Below, in pieces: positions 5,500-12,844 of a DNA stretch of 50,165 bases. The stretch covers positions 1 through 50,165 of the IMG/VR virus record IMGVR_UViG_3300027579_000002; one strand, 5' to 3'. The translations under genes and the position numbers were made by a program. Below the pieces are notes generated by a model, which was given only the letters and a program-made list of their open reading frames with translations, searched no databases and was not told the origin of the DNA. The stretch comes from a virus. Within the stretch, counting starts at the first letter, position 1, and every line of letters begins with the position of its first letter.

Positions 5500-5667
5500 A
5501 TGAAGCTTTCTGCAGAGCAGGAAAGGGAAAGGCTTAAGCGATGGATGGCAAGCGGGGAAATGTATGATCCTCGCAATGAGCCAGATTACGATACGTTTGA
5601 ATATGCCACTGAACCTCTTCCTGGCGATACCACTTGGGCAAAGAAAAAGCCCCTTACGGGGCTTTAG
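5500..5667 (+). CDS. Small hypothetical protein on the plus strand (55 aa)
   Basis: ATG 5500 to TAG 5665-5667 gives MKLSAEQERERLKRWMASGE and then an acidic Tyr-rich part, ending KKKPLTGL. It is the only plus-strand gene I accept in the left arm. Its last codons form the stem of a terminator (5646-5665), so coding and termination share sequence. A terminator and an inverted repeat upstream imply its own promoter. Function unknown. Confidence 0.6.
   Translation: MKLSAEQERERLKRWMASGEMYDPRNEPDYDTFEYATEPLPGDTTWAKKKPLTGL
5646..5665 (+). terminator. Terminator overlapping the 3' end of the 55-aa gene
   Basis: AAAGCCCC-TTAC-GGGGCTTT; the right arm contains the first two bases of the TAG stop. There is no long T-tract after it, but the A and T flanks of the stem would allow minus-strand use too. 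Confidence 0.5.
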
Positions 5668-5728
5668 CAGGATTCTTGATAAATGGCGTTTATTGGAAAT
5701 CCTGATAATTGATGATTAGTTGATCGGA

Positions 5729-5971
5729 CTACTGGGTTTCTAGTTCGTCGGCAAGAATAAGGAGTAGCGTTCGATATTTAATGTGAGCGGCTAGAAAACC
5801 TCGTTGGTATTCATCAGAATCTGAACAAGGTGGTGGTACAGGCGAGATCACCTCATCAACTGCAGCACGAAGAGCAGCAGCAAGATCTTCATTGCTGAGA
5901 CTATCTGGATACTCATGCCCAGACCAAAAAGCATTGTGGACTGCTTCTGCAGCGGGTGTAAGTTTTGTCAT
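5729..5971 (-). CDS. Hypothetical helical protein (80 aa)
   Basis: ATG 5971, MTKLTPAAEAVHNAFWSG. Residues 25-45 and 58-78 are predicted helices separated by a Pro-rich turn (SPVPPPCSDSDEY). The opening TPAAxAVxxA is common among small proteins of phages and plasmids that consist of a single helical repeat. The gene at 14736-15056 has a similar CHEAFWSFPEDTLSSD segment, so the two may be distant relatives. Function unknown. Confidence 0.55.
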   Translation of the reverse strand: MTKLTPAAEAVHNAFWSGHEYPDSLSNEDLAAALRAAVDEVISPVPPPCSDSDEYQRGFLAAHIKYRTLLLILADELETQ

Positions 5972-5995
5972 GAGGAAGAGAAATGATGTTGACTA

Positions 5996-6208
5996 CTAAT
6001 TCTTAGGATTAGGAATAACAGAGTAAATGGTCATGCTTGCTTTTTCAAACAATTCAATAGCTTCCATTGCCAATCGAAGTTCTTTATCTAAAACGTGTTC
6101 GTCATAACCGCATACAGCATAAGCTGCTGCTACATGCCTAGCAACTTTGGCATAGATGTAAGCAAAATCAGGTTTGATGAATTCGACAGGTTCAATCTGA
6201 TGGGTCAT
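5996..6208 (-). CDS. Hypothetical helical protein (70 aa)
   Basis: ATG 6208 in the context gtacc-ATG; MTHQIEPVEFIKPDFAYIYA, all-helical by inspection. It follows the next gene's stop by about five bases and leads into the 80-aa gene after about 25 bases. No family recognised. Confidence 0.55.
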   Translation of the reverse strand: MTHQIEPVEFIKPDFAYIYAKVARHVAAAYAVCGYDEHVLDKELRLAMEAIELFEKASMTIYSVIPNPKN

Positions 6209-6213
6209 GGTAC

Positions 6214-6465
6214 TTACTCAGGCAGGGATTCAAGAGCGCGGCGGATGATCGCAATACCCTTCTCACTTAGGAAGGGTTGATTCTCAGGATCGTGGCTTAT
6301 CAATGCAAGCGCCTGCTCCTTCAAGCTCGGCGGCTTGGGCTGAGCAAGTGCGGCGCGGGCTTCTGTCGCCAACGCATGTGCTTCGCGTCGGTCATCCATC
6401 AAAAGCTGCCGGTAATGGTCCAGCTCGTCAGCCATGCGGGCGCACAGCGCTCGGAAGTCAGTCAT
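6214..6465 (-). CDS. Hypothetical helical protein (83 aa)
   Basis: I chose ATG 6465 (MTDFRALCARMADELDHYRQ), which overlaps the stop of the upstream gene by eight bases; the longer frame would cover most of that gene. The segment CARMADELDHYRQLLMDDRREA is a long amphipathic helix, of a type common in small phage proteins (a pattern like ELxxxLxxWxxxL). Function unknown. Confidence 0.6.
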   Translation of the reverse strand: MTDFRALCARMADELDHYRQLLMDDRREAHALATEARAALAQPKPPSLKEQALALISHDPENQPFLSEKGIAIIRRALESLPE

Positions 6466-6667
6466 CTTCGTCAGGAAGAATTTCAAGAAGGGATGTGATG
6501 CACTGCCCGGTGGTGTTTTCAGCGCCGAGGCAGTAGCGCTCGGCCTCGCGCAGTGCCATGCGTAGCCGCTCCACAACGGGCCACGGATCGCGCAGTTCGG
6601 TGGAAAAGTCATCGAATGGTGCGGGGTGGAAGTCGCTCATTGGGGTGATGGGATGTTCTTGAGTCAT
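6458..6667 (-). CDS. Hypothetical protein (69 aa)
   Basis: ATG 6667, MTQEHPITPMSDFHPAPFDD. After a Pro-rich first 20 residues it forms a helix (WPVVERLRMALREAERYC) and ends in acidic residues. Its stop overlaps the start of the downstream gene, which has a related helical content; the pair may interact. No family recognised. Confidence 0.55.
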   Translation of the reverse strand: MTQEHPITPMSDFHPAPFDDFSTELRDPWPVVERLRMALREAERYCLGAENTTGQCITSLLEILPDEDD

Positions 6668-6704
6668 TGTTGAACCTCGTAGTGTGTAGAAATTGGCAAT
6701 TTGG

Positions 6705-6878
6705 CTAGATGGAAGTGACGAGACGATATCGCTTCAGGATTTCCTCCTGCTCTTTCTCTCGCCAGTATTGAAGCCTACGTTCAAGCTTTGCCGTAGCAAG
6801 TTGCATCACGCTTCGTTTGTCATAATCCCAATCCAACAATGGATCAGAAGCTTTGGCCAAAGAGTTGTTCGTAGGCAT
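6705..6878 (-). CDS. Hypothetical basic helical protein (57 aa)
   Basis: ATG 6878 to the stop at 6705 gives MPTNNSLAKASDPLLDWDYD and a Lys/Arg/Glu-rich helix (KLERRLQYWREKEQEEILKRY). A longer open frame upstream exists, but it is the shadow of the gene at 6844-7020, so I use this internal ATG. The two genes overlap by 35 bases in different frames. Function unknown. Confidence 0.45.
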   Translation of the reverse strand: MPTNNSLAKASDPLLDWDYDKRSVMQLATAKLERRLQYWREKEQEEILKRYRLVTSI

Positions 6879-7020
6879 GAGAGATAGCGCGAAATTTCCT
6901 AAGATGATGATCCCTATCTTGCGCCAACAATTCCGCGAGATCTTTGATGAACTCATCGCCATTGTCATTATCAAAGTAATTAAAAATAGCGTCTGAAAGC
7001 ACATCTTTGGGCGTGCTCAC
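6844..7020 (-). CDS. Hypothetical protein with GTG start (58 aa)
   Basis: GTG 7020 overlaps the TGA of the upstream gene as GTGA. The product is (M)STPKDVLSDAIFNYFDNDNG followed by DEFIKDLAELLAQDRDHHLRK. The composition is normal for a small acidic helical protein, and the coupling to the upstream gene favours it over the competing frame. It is below 60 codons. Function unknown. Confidence 0.5.
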   Translation of the reverse strand: MSTPKDVLSDAIFNYFDNDNGDEFIKDLAELLAQDRDHHLRKFRAISHAYEQLFGQSF

Positions 7021-7388
7021 AGTTTGCCTCCTTTAATGGCATTGTTGTAGTTCATTAGATATTCTTCAAAATCAGCACCAAGAGGAGCCTCTTTTTGAAG
7101 CTCTTCATGATTCTGCTTGAGCATGTCCAAGCTCACAACAAAAGCACAACGAATGCGCTCCAGGGCCAGTTGTTGCACGACGTTAGGCTCTTCATCAATA
7201 GCCTTTTCAATGGTGCAAATGAATTCTTGCAGATCTCCCATGGAGAAGCTGCGCGTCACCATTGGCTGGCCAAAGTGCATGGCAAGCTCTCCATCCTTAA
7301 AAGCAGAAACAGGATGGTTGGGCAGTAGGTGATTGAAGGAGACGGTCACGATGGTGAAGCAGAGGGCTAGCGACGTTCGCCGTCGCAT
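7017..7388 (-). CDS. Hypothetical protein, possibly with N-terminal hydrophobic segment (123 aa)
   Basis: The frame opens at ATG 7394/7388. From ATG 7388 the product is MRRRTSLALCFTIVTVSFNH followed by LLPNHPVSAFKDGELAM, which could be a weak signal peptide. A GTG 42 bases further in would remove this part and start TVSFNHLLPNHP; I cannot decide between them. The body (MVTRSFSMGDLQEFICTIEKAI) is mixed alpha/beta. It is coupled to the downstream GTG gene. No family recognised. Confidence 0.5.
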   Translation of the reverse strand: MRRRTSLALCFTIVTVSFNHLLPNHPVSAFKDGELAMHFGQPMVTRSFSMGDLQEFICTIEKAIDEEPNVVQQLALERIRCAFVVSLDMLKQNHEELQKEAPLGADFEEYLMNYNNAIKGGKL

Positions 7389-7409
7389 GTGCATAGTGTG
7401 CCAGCAAAA

Positions 7410-7429
7410 GGCCCCCTATCAAGGGGGCC
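7410..7429 (-). terminator. Rho-independent terminator after the 139-aa gene
   Basis: On the minus strand GGCCCCC-TTGATA-GGGGGCC is followed by ttttgc. It lies about a dozen bases beyond the stop of the gene at 7442-7861. Confidence 0.65.
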
Positions 7430-7441
7430 GTTCATAAATCG

Positions 7442-7861
7442 TTACAAAGCTCGTGGCTTGCGCAAAGCCTGTGTGGCGATGCTTAGATTTTTGGTGATAG
7501 GCAAAGGCTTGTCTCGCCATTTAATGGCAATGGCATGGCAAGAGCCCACTGGCATTAGCTCAGCATGCCTGAATGCCCTATCCAGCAGGATTTGATAAGC
7601 CTGTCGCTTTGGCTTGCTCATCGGCCCTTCAGGCTCTTCAATGTTGGTACGAGCAAAGTCGGCAAGTTCCGTAATGTCATCTAGCTCATTGGTGGCAATG
7701 ACAAAATGTCTACCACGTTGTTGAGCCTTTCGCCATGCAGGATGAATGGGCGGATTCTCCATGGCTAAAGCTTGTGCTTCTTCTCGCAATTGAGGAGGAA
7801 TGCAAATGTGAACCATGCGAGGCAGAGAATGCTCTTCAACAAGGGAGAGCTGAAAGTCCAT
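7442..7861 (-). CDS. Hypothetical protein (139 aa)
   Basis: ATG 7861, MDFQLSLVEEHSLPRMVHIC. The first half has a strand-turn-helix segment around PPQLREEAQALAMENPP; the second is basic (MSKPKRQAYQILLDRAFRHA). It ends directly before a terminator. No domain recognised; a nucleic-acid role would fit the basic second half but is not shown. Confidence 0.55.
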   Translation of the reverse strand: MDFQLSLVEEHSLPRMVHICIPPQLREEAQALAMENPPIHPAWRKAQQRGRHFVIATNELDDITELADFARTNIEEPEGPMSKPKRQAYQILLDRAFRHAELMPVGSCHAIAIKWRDKPLPITKNLSIATQALRKPRAL

Positions 7862-7863
7862 GA

Positions 7864-8034
7864 TTAGATGAAACGGAATTGTCCGAAACGAAAAGAACGA
7901 TTGCCGATGATTAGAAGGCTTTCACCAAAGCCGTCATACATTGTGCCAAGAAGAAAACTATTTCTCCATTGAAAACAGAAATCTCCCAGGCGAATATGCC
8001 CAGTGATGTCAGAGCAATGGAAAGAGAAAATCAT
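7864..8034 (-). CDS. Small hypothetical protein (56 aa)
   Basis: ATG 8034 overlaps the preceding TGA as ATGA, and the TAA stop lies three bases before the next gene's ATG. The product MIFSFHCSDITGHIRLGDFC is rich in Phe, Gly and Arg, with a repeated pattern (GTMYDGFGESLLIIGNRSF, FRFGQFRF) that reads as beta strands. It is a middle member of a four-gene overlapping run (8626 to 7442). Function unknown. Confidence 0.5.
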   Translation of the reverse strand: MIFSFHCSDITGHIRLGDFCFQWRNSFLLGTMYDGFGESLLIIGNRSFRFGQFRFI

Positions 8035-8201
8035 AATTTGGGGTCTTCGGGAAGCGGAGGAATTTCTTCAATCATTGCAATCCTCACATCGGGACGCATG
8101 GCAAGCATAAAGTGTTCAGCTTGTTTTGCGGAAATCGCCCCAAGGGCGATTTTCTTGCCTTCGTAAGTGGTGATCAAGAATGTGCGGCACGTTGCAGCCA
8201 T
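8031..8201 (-). CDS. Small hypothetical protein (56 aa)
   Basis: ATG 8201 shares a base with the TAA of the upstream gene (TAATG). MAATCRTFLITTYEGKKIAL continues GAISAKQAEHFMLAMRPDVR and ends PPLPEDPKL: a strand, a helix and a strand, the small alpha/beta pattern seen several times in this arm. Function unknown. Confidence 0.55.
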   Translation of the reverse strand: MAATCRTFLITTYEGKKIALGAISAKQAEHFMLAMRPDVRIAMIEEIPPLPEDPKL

Positions 8202-8626
8202 TACCAACTCTCCTCTTCAAGCTCTTCAAGAATGTGCTGACTGAGCGTTTCTTCAAGCATGGTGCGCCATCCGCCGTCGCCTCCAATGCTATTAATTTCT
8301 GAAAGGAGATGGAGAGCATCAGCAATGCGAGTGGAGTCCATTAGGCAGCTACAAGCCATACTGGGCTCTTCACCAATGAGTTCCTCAAACATGCCAATGT
8401 GCAGCTCAAACCATTTGCCCAGGCAGAACAGGGCCACTTGCCGGTAGGTTTCGTCGCCATGCTTCTGCAGCATGGCTTCTATGGTCTTGGCCAGTTTCGG
8501 CGGAATGCCTACAGTGCCATGGTCCTGCAAGTGAGGCGAGATTGAAGCGCCGATAGCTTGCCGCTTGCCATCTTTAGCGGCTACAGCTTGCCGTAGAAAC
8601 TGGTCGACGGAATCAAAAGCGTCCAA
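8201..8626 (-). CDS. Hypothetical helical protein (141 aa)
   Basis: ATG 8626, MDAFDSVDQFLRQAVAAKDG. Mostly helical, with several Cys (ALFCLGKWFELHIGMFEELI, PSMACSC) and a strongly acidic C-terminus (HILEELEEESW). It opens a four-gene overlapping run and follows a hairpin at 8652-8673, so a promoter probably lies just upstream of 8626. No family recognised. Confidence 0.6.
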   Translation of the reverse strand: MDAFDSVDQFLRQAVAAKDGKRQAIGASISPHLQDHGTVGIPPKLAKTIEAMLQKHGDETYRQVALFCLGKWFELHIGMFEELIGEEPSMACSCLMDSTRIADALHLLSEINSIGGDGGWRTMLEETLSQHILEELEEESW

Positions 8627-8651
8627 TGGAAAAGGGAGAAGATGGGCTCAT

Positions 8652-8673
8652 AATGGTCCCATTAAGGACCATT
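8652..8673 (-). terminator. Inverted repeat between the candidate TerS gene and the helical gene
   Basis: AATGGTCC-CATTAA-GGACCATT, two perfect 8-base arms, lies directly after the stop of the 251-aa gene. There is no T-tract, so it may be an operator instead of a terminator. Confidence 0.4.
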
Positions 8674-8674
8674 G

Positions 8675-9430
8675 TCAATAGTCATCTTCATTAATTGTTT
8701 GTAAAGGCATGGCGTCAGGAAGTGGCTCGTTTTCTGGTTCTGCATCGAAGCTAATAGTCTCAGCAGACGCAGGAAGAGAATTGCTTCGGCGTTCTTCCGT
8801 TGCTTTGGCTTCCTTCTCCTTTTCAATGGTGGAAGACAAATCTTTCAGGAATTTCCTATAGGAGGTGTCTTGGTTTTCCACTTGCTTGATTTCGTTCAAG
8901 CCAAGCAACTTTGCTTGTTCCACCAGGGAATTCTTGGCCACGTTAAGGAACGATGCGTCGCCAGCACTTTCTTCAATCTTCACCATCTCCTTGCTACCAT
9001 CGTCACCACCGTCCATAATGGTGACTACTTTCTTGCGCTTACTATTTTCAAAGCTACGAAGAGCTAAGTCTTTTAGCTCCATTTGTTCTTTCAAGAGACG
9101 CGCCCTGTGCGTATCTTGATTCTTCAAGATTTCTTGCGTATAGAGATCGCGGTTGAAATGGCGATCACCATTAACTGTTTCTTTGCTGAGTTTAAGAACA
9201 TTCGCAATCTGACGATTGCTCATTTTTGCTGCAAGAAGCTCCTGCACCATCCATCGCCTAACGCCAAGCATCTCTTTGGTGTAGATGCCAGGACCGGCTG
9301 TACCGCCTTTTGATTTATGCTCACGAATGGCTTCGTATTGTGAAATTGGAACGCCAGCCTTTGCTAAAGCTTTTCGTGCATAAGCCTCTTCTTCTTCAGG
9401 CGTAGCAAATTCAATTTCAGGACGAGGCAT
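8675..9430 (-). CDS. HTH DNA-binding protein, candidate small terminase subunit (251 aa)
   Basis: ATG 9430, MPRPEIEFATPEEEEAYARK. Residues about 58-92 (WMVQELLAAKMSNRQIANVL, then KLSKETVNGDRHF) look like a helix-turn-helix. Then comes a long charged helix and a segment near residue 160 (GDASFLNVAKNSLVEQAKLLGL) typical of small terminase-like proteins. The tail is acidic and probably disordered. A small terminase recognises packaging DNA and recruits the large subunit, here not in the window; a replication or regulatory DNA-binding role is the main alternative. It sits far from the capsid genes, which is unusual for a small terminase. Confidence 0.45.
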   Translation of the reverse strand: MPRPEIEFATPEEEEAYARKALAKAGVPISQYEAIREHKSKGGTAGPGIYTKEMLGVRRWMVQELLAAKMSNRQIANVLKLSKETVNGDRHFNRDLYTQEILKNQDTHRARLLKEQMELKDLALRSFENSKRKKVVTIMDGGDDGSKEMVKIEESAGDASFLNVAKNSLVEQAKLLGLNEIKQVENQDTSYRKFLKDLSSTIEKEKEAKATEERRSNSLPASAETISFDAEPENEPLPDAMPLQTINEDDY

Positions 9431-9472
9431 TCTTTATTATTTTGCTTCTCGCATTGTAAGCGAAGCTTTTGG

Positions 9473-9643
9473 CTATGCGCCCCTCATGGTATCTCCCTTT
9501 CCATGGAGAGTACGAACAAATAATTCTGTGAAACGTTCCATGCGCGAGGCCACGACAGTGGCCGGAGCATCATCAATGGCTTGCTTCAACATACAAAGCT
9601 CTTCCCATTCAGCTTGTGACAATGGTGAGGGAGTGTAATTCAT
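9473..9643 (-). CDS. Small helical hypothetical protein (56 aa)
   Basis: ATG 9643, MNYTPSPLSQAEWEELCMLK; I prefer it to an upstream in-frame start at 9664. The second half holds VVASRMERFTELFVRTLHGK. Similar short proteins with PLSxxEWxEL ... KMERFTELFVRSLxGKG occur in cyanophages (from memory), without known function. The start lies inside the preceding 57-aa gene in another frame. Confidence 0.6.
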   Translation of the reverse strand: MNYTPSPLSQAEWEELCMLKQAIDDAPATVVASRMERFTELFVRTLHGKGDTMRGA

Positions 9644-9782
9644 GACGAAGCAATGCAATGGCATGGAACGTGCCTAATAGAAGAGCGGCGCCTAATGCGC
9701 CGCTCCATAGTGCCACTCTGATTTCATGGCGACGAATGGCATCATCAATGAGACGCTGAAGATCATCGCCTGAATTAAGCAT
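9609..9782 (-). CDS. Small single-pass membrane protein (57 aa)
   Basis: ATG 9782 in the context gaacc-ATG gives MLNSGDDLQRLIDDAIRRHE, then one transmembrane segment (VALWSGALGAALLLGTFHAI) and a short tail. The N-terminal half is an amphipathic helix. It overlaps the next gene by 35 bases in a different frame. It could be a holin-like or superinfection-type membrane protein, but one helix alone does not decide. Confidence 0.5.
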   Translation of the reverse strand: MLNSGDDLQRLIDDAIRRHEIRVALWSGALGAALLLGTFHAIALLRHELHSLTIVTS

Positions 9783-9785
9783 GGT

Positions 9786-10001
9786 TCAATGATACTGCCA
9801 GAAAGCTTTTTCTAACAGATCATCAAACTCATTTAGCTTTTTAGGGCAATACTTCCTAATAAATTCTTCCATTTCTTTGTGGAAGCTATCAACGATTTCT
9901 GCATAAGCAGCATCTAGCCCGCGAGAGTCCATTTCATGCTCAGCTTCACGCTCGTAAGCAAGAGCCATGCAATCCTTTGGGTTGGTGCAGAATTCACGCA
10001 T
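9786..10001 (-). CDS. Hypothetical helical protein (71 aa)
   Basis: I chose ATG 10001 (MREFCTNPKDCMALAYEREA) because it overlaps the upstream gene's end by eight bases only. The product is an acidic all-helical protein with two Cys seven residues apart near the N-terminus and one more at KYCPKKL. Function unknown. Confidence 0.55.
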   Translation of the reverse strand: MREFCTNPKDCMALAYEREAEHEMDSRGLDAAYAEIVDSFHKEMEEFIRKYCPKKLNEFDDLLEKAFWQYH

Positions 10002-10509
10002 TGGCTTGCTCCTGCACGGCGAAACCACCATCAATCAATTGCTGGATTTCATGCAAGCTTCCGCGCCAATGGCGCTCACCATTGTTATCACGGGCTCCGT
10101 AAAGCGTACGGGCCGCTGGTTGCGGCCCTTTAGCGGGTTTTGAAAAGCCGTGATGAATGATTGGCAGAATTTCTGCTCCATTGTGCTCCAGCAGAGGGAG
10201 CTTTTCTACTGGCTGAGGCGGTAGAAGCATTGCTTTGGTAGTTTCCTTTGCAATGTTAGTAACGTTCTTTTTGTTTGAAGGCTTGTTTGCCTTTCGTCTG
10301 GAACGTTCCGCCCTGTGGGGCTCCACTCTGGCTAGAGCGGCATTGCGGAGGTTTGAGGCCTCGTCTGGCCTGTTCCTTTTAGGGAATCTTGGCCTGATGA
10401 TCGAGGCGCTTCGCCCTGGGGGGCTCCGCTTGCTCTGGATGGCCAGGCAGCGTAGGCTTGTAGCCCCCTGGAATGCTCGTCTGAGATCTCTGGGATACTC
10501 GCGGGACAT
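9994..10509 (-). CDS. Hypothetical basic protein, start uncertain (up to 171 aa)
   Basis: The frame runs from ATG 10509. The first 90 residues are Arg/Ser/Pro-rich and come from a G+C-rich stretch; the last 78, from an internal ATG (MLLPPQPVEKLPLLEHNGAE), look like an ordinary small protein with a C-terminal helix (GSLHEIQQLIDGGFAVQEQA). The true gene may be only that second part. A TTGTGA-N18-TAAACT promoter could serve the longer version. No family recognised. Confidence 0.45.
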   Translation of the reverse strand: MSREYPRDLRRAFQGATSLRCLAIQSKRSPPGRSASIIRPRFPKRNRPDEASNLRNAALARVEPHRAERSRRKANKPSNKKNVTNIAKETTKAMLLPPQPVEKLPLLEHNGAEILPIIHHGFSKPAKGPQPAARTLYGARDNNGERHWRGSLHEIQQLIDGGFAVQEQANA

Positions 10510-10572
10510 TCCGGAACCAGTTTACTCACCCCCGCCAAATTTTCACAAGAGGGCCAGTGAGGAAATTGGCAC

Positions 10573-10594
10573 AAAAAAGGGGGCTTGAGCCCCC
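10573..10594 (-). terminator. Rho-independent terminator after the primase-helicase
   Basis: On the minus strand GGGGGC-TCAA-GCCCCC is followed by TTTTTT: a textbook intrinsic terminator. Confidence 0.85.
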
Positions 10595-10644
10595 GTTAGT
10601 CTTTTGTCTATACTGAAGAAAGCTGCTCGCTACGGTAGGCAGCG

Positions 10645-10669
10645 GGGAGGCTGTGCAATAGAGCCTCCC
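10645..10669 (-). other. Stem-loop directly after the primase-helicase stop
   Basis: GGGAGGCT-N9-AGCCTCCC has perfect 8-base arms about 20 bases after the stop. It stands upstream of the strong terminator at 10573-10594; a TATAGAC-like element lies between them. It may protect the mRNA 3' end or mark a short RNA. Confidence 0.45.
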
Positions 10670-10685
10670 TCCTATTGCGAGACAG

Positions 10686-12701
10686 TCAGAACCACTCATC
10701 ATCGTCTTCCCCTTCGGGAAGACTTTCATTGGGAACAATGGGAACAGGCTCTTCTTGGGGAGCTTCTTCCTGAGCGGGAACAGGCTCAAAATCAACATCT
10801 GGAGCTTCATAAGCCCAGCTTTGGTACATCCTGGTGCGTTCACCATTGGGACCAACAATGAAGCTGGTGTCAATCAAGCCTTGACGACGTGCCACTTCCA
10901 GCAAACGTCCCACGCTTACCGTGTCCCATGAGCCAGAAGCATTAGCAGCAGCCTTCCTATCGAAACGCTCGTGCTTGCGAGAGTTGATCATATTGACGAG
11001 ATTATCCATGCTCTCATTGCCACCCACTGCAGGCCCTTTGTAATACCAGCCATAAGTGGCAGGATCACGCTGCATGAAATGCTTACCAGCTAAGCCACTT
11101 CGGCTCTTGGTCCATTCAAACATGAACTGCGTTGAATCAGGATTATTGTCAGTGCGATAGAGTTTCACCACTTCACTAACGTTGGCTTCAAAGCTGGAGC
11201 TATCACGAATACCACCACTTTTATTCAAGTGGTGAAGGATGACAATGGAGCAACCATATTGATTGGCAATGTCGCGCAGTTCGTAAATGCAATTACCAGC
11301 ATCAGAACGGATGAGATCTACATCCATGCCAGCCAAGCATGAAGTGAGACTATCAATCATGATGAGCTGTGGCTGGTGGCGCTGCACGTAAGAAAGGAGC
11401 TGGGGGATGTTACTAAAGCGCCAGCGATCAATGAAATCAATCTGACCATTGCCTAGTGCATCATCGTCGTAGCCAATAATTTGAAGCTTTTCTGCAGCAT
11501 CAACAACTGGCTCGTCGCATTGAATGATGAGCACTTTCCCTTTCTTGCAACGGCGATTGCTCCAATCTTTACCAGTGGCAACGTGCAAAGCCCAGTTGTA
11601 GACGATTGTGCTCTTGCCACTTCCGGGAGCTGCAGCTAGCAGCATCACGCTACTTTCAGGAAGAATGCCAGCAATAGTCCACTTCCTTGAGTCTTCAGAC
11701 TGTGCAATTGCTTTTGCATCGAGGATTTCCATTTCCTCTTTGCCATGTACGCGACCGCGTGCTTCAGAAAGCAGCTTGTCGATTTCTTGTGAATTCAGCT
11801 TGACGCCATGAGCATCCATCCATTGGCGAGCTTCATAGGCAATGCGGGCATCGTTGTTGTAGAGACCAACCATGCGCTCAAACGTGCCAATGATCTCCTC
11901 GTAAGAAGGGAGCCCGTCTTTCCCTTCGTGCCTATCCTTTGAGACGATGGATGAAAGAATGGCATCTTGATCTGCACCATCATCAAGCCAGTCGGCTAAG
12001 TCATAGCCTCCTTTCTGAGGCAGATTGTCCCATTCAAAGCTGCTTGGATCCGCGTAGCACCATTGCGCATTGGGATTGTCTGCAGCCACCTCCTTCATGA
12101 GAGCCACGCCAGGCTCATCACGATCAGGACATAGAACTACTTTCTGCCCGCGAAACAGTTGCGAATAGTCACCGTTCGCACGATATTGTCCGCTGCCACC
12201 AAGAAACGTGCTAGAAGGCAGGCCGATTTCCCAAAGCCTATCAGCAGTCAGTTCGCCTTCAACAATGAAGATGGGCAGGCCTGAAGCTGCTGATGCTTCA
12301 ATGGCATCGTAATAGCGATAGGGAAGAACGTTCTTGCGAAGTTGTTTGACAATTTCAGAACGCTTGCCACTTACATTATTGGCAGTGGGATAGTCTTGCG
12401 AAATGCTTTTCTTGCCAGAAGTGTCATCTCGCGTGACGACTATCACGTCTTCGCGATTGCGATTTTGATAGGGGAACGAATAGCGTTTTGCTTCGCGCAT
12501 GGGACGTTCCCAGCGCTCTAGAGGAGCAAGAATGTTACGAATTTCTGCACGATGCTTCGGACTGTCGTCATTGAAGCAGTTGTATGCTCCGTTCCCTTCG
12601 TTCACGGACAGGTCGTTGCCACCGCACGCAGGGCAGATGTATTTGCCTGCATGGTCGCTCGGCTCCAGTTTGGCGAGGTGTTCAAGAATGGAAAAAGCCA
12701 T
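10686..12701 (-). CDS. Bifunctional primase-helicase (Toprim plus RecA-like ATPase, 671 aa)
   Basis: Residues 23-42 hold a zinc-finger-like C-x2-C ... C (CPACGG, NCFN). A Toprim domain follows, with the Glu of FIVEGE at 148 and DRDEPG at 193-198. The ATPase has Walker A APGSGKST at 358-365, Walker B LIMIDSL and a following LHHLNKSGG segment as in RepA/AAA_25-type hexameric helicases. The enzyme would unwind DNA ahead of the fork and lay primers. The C-terminus is acidic (EGEDDDEWF), a possible partner-binding tail. The gene stands alone on the minus strand, divergent from the recombination genes, and ends at a strong terminator. The zinc finger keeps only three clear Cys, so primer synthesis could be altered. 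Confidence 0.85.
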   Translation of the reverse strand: MAFSILEHLAKLEPSDHAGKYICPACGGNDLSVNEGNGAYNCFNDDSPKHRAEIRNILAPLERWERPMREAKRYSFPYQNRNREDVIVVTRDDTSGKKSISQDYPTANNVSGKRSEIVKQLRKNVLPYRYYDAIEASAASGLPIFIVEGELTADRLWEIGLPSSTFLGGSGQYRANGDYSQLFRGQKVVLCPDRDEPGVALMKEVAADNPNAQWCYADPSSFEWDNLPQKGGYDLADWLDDGADQDAILSSIVSKDRHEGKDGLPSYEEIIGTFERMVGLYNNDARIAYEARQWMDAHGVKLNSQEIDKLLSEARGRVHGKEEMEILDAKAIAQSEDSRKWTIAGILPESSVMLLAAAPGSGKSTIVYNWALHVATGKDWSNRRCKKGKVLIIQCDEPVVDAAEKLQIIGYDDDALGNGQIDFIDRWRFSNIPQLLSYVQRHQPQLIMIDSLTSCLAGMDVDLIRSDAGNCIYELRDIANQYGCSIVILHHLNKSGGIRDSSSFEANVSEVVKLYRTDNNPDSTQFMFEWTKSRSGLAGKHFMQRDPATYGWYYKGPAVGGNESMDNLVNMINSRKHERFDRKAAANASGSWDTVSVGRLLEVARRQGLIDTSFIVGPNGERTRMYQSWAYEAPDVDFEPVPAQEEAPQEEPVPIVPNESLPEGEDDDEWF

Positions 12702-12729
12702 GGGCGATGGTGAGATGGGGGTGTTCTAG

Positions 12730-12764
12730 CACCAGAATCCTGCTGCTGCAAGGCTTTCGCAATT
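12730..12764 (-). promoter_or_regulatory. Candidate minus-strand promoter for the primase-helicase
   Basis: On the minus strand TTGCAG, 17 bases, TAGAAC lies 20-60 bases upstream of ATG 12701. Both hexamers are imperfect, so this is a weak call. Confidence 0.3.
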
Positions 12765-12790
12765 CTTCATGCCAGCTTTAGCTTCAAGCC

Positions 12791-12818
12791 TTGACGCTCT
12801 GGCTATGACGGCTATATT
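12791..12818 (+). promoter_or_regulatory. Sigma70-type promoter for the plus-strand recombination operon
   Basis: TTGACG (12791-12796), 16 bases, TATATT (12813-12818). It lies 27 bases upstream of the first small ORF of the plus-strand run, divergent from the primase-helicase. It is the best promoter match I see in the window. Confidence 0.6.
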
Positions 12819-12844
12819 GGCCATGTCCCTCGCACGGCAAAACC

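Noticed and set aside
5033-5503. A long plus-strand open frame across the RlpA-like gene and the 5.2 kb stretch
   Set aside because: It opens inside the clear RlpA-like gene on the other strand and runs through a strong terminator.
6705-7004. A 99-codon minus-strand frame with a hydrophobic start
   Set aside because: Its first part is the shadow of the GTG gene at 6844-7020, which is coupled to the upstream gene; only the part from ATG 6878 is kept.
10235-10588. A 117-codon plus-strand frame opposite the basic protein gene
   Set aside because: It would oppose the local operon, lacks a plausible promoter, and crosses a terminator near its end; the minus-strand gene continues the local gene run.
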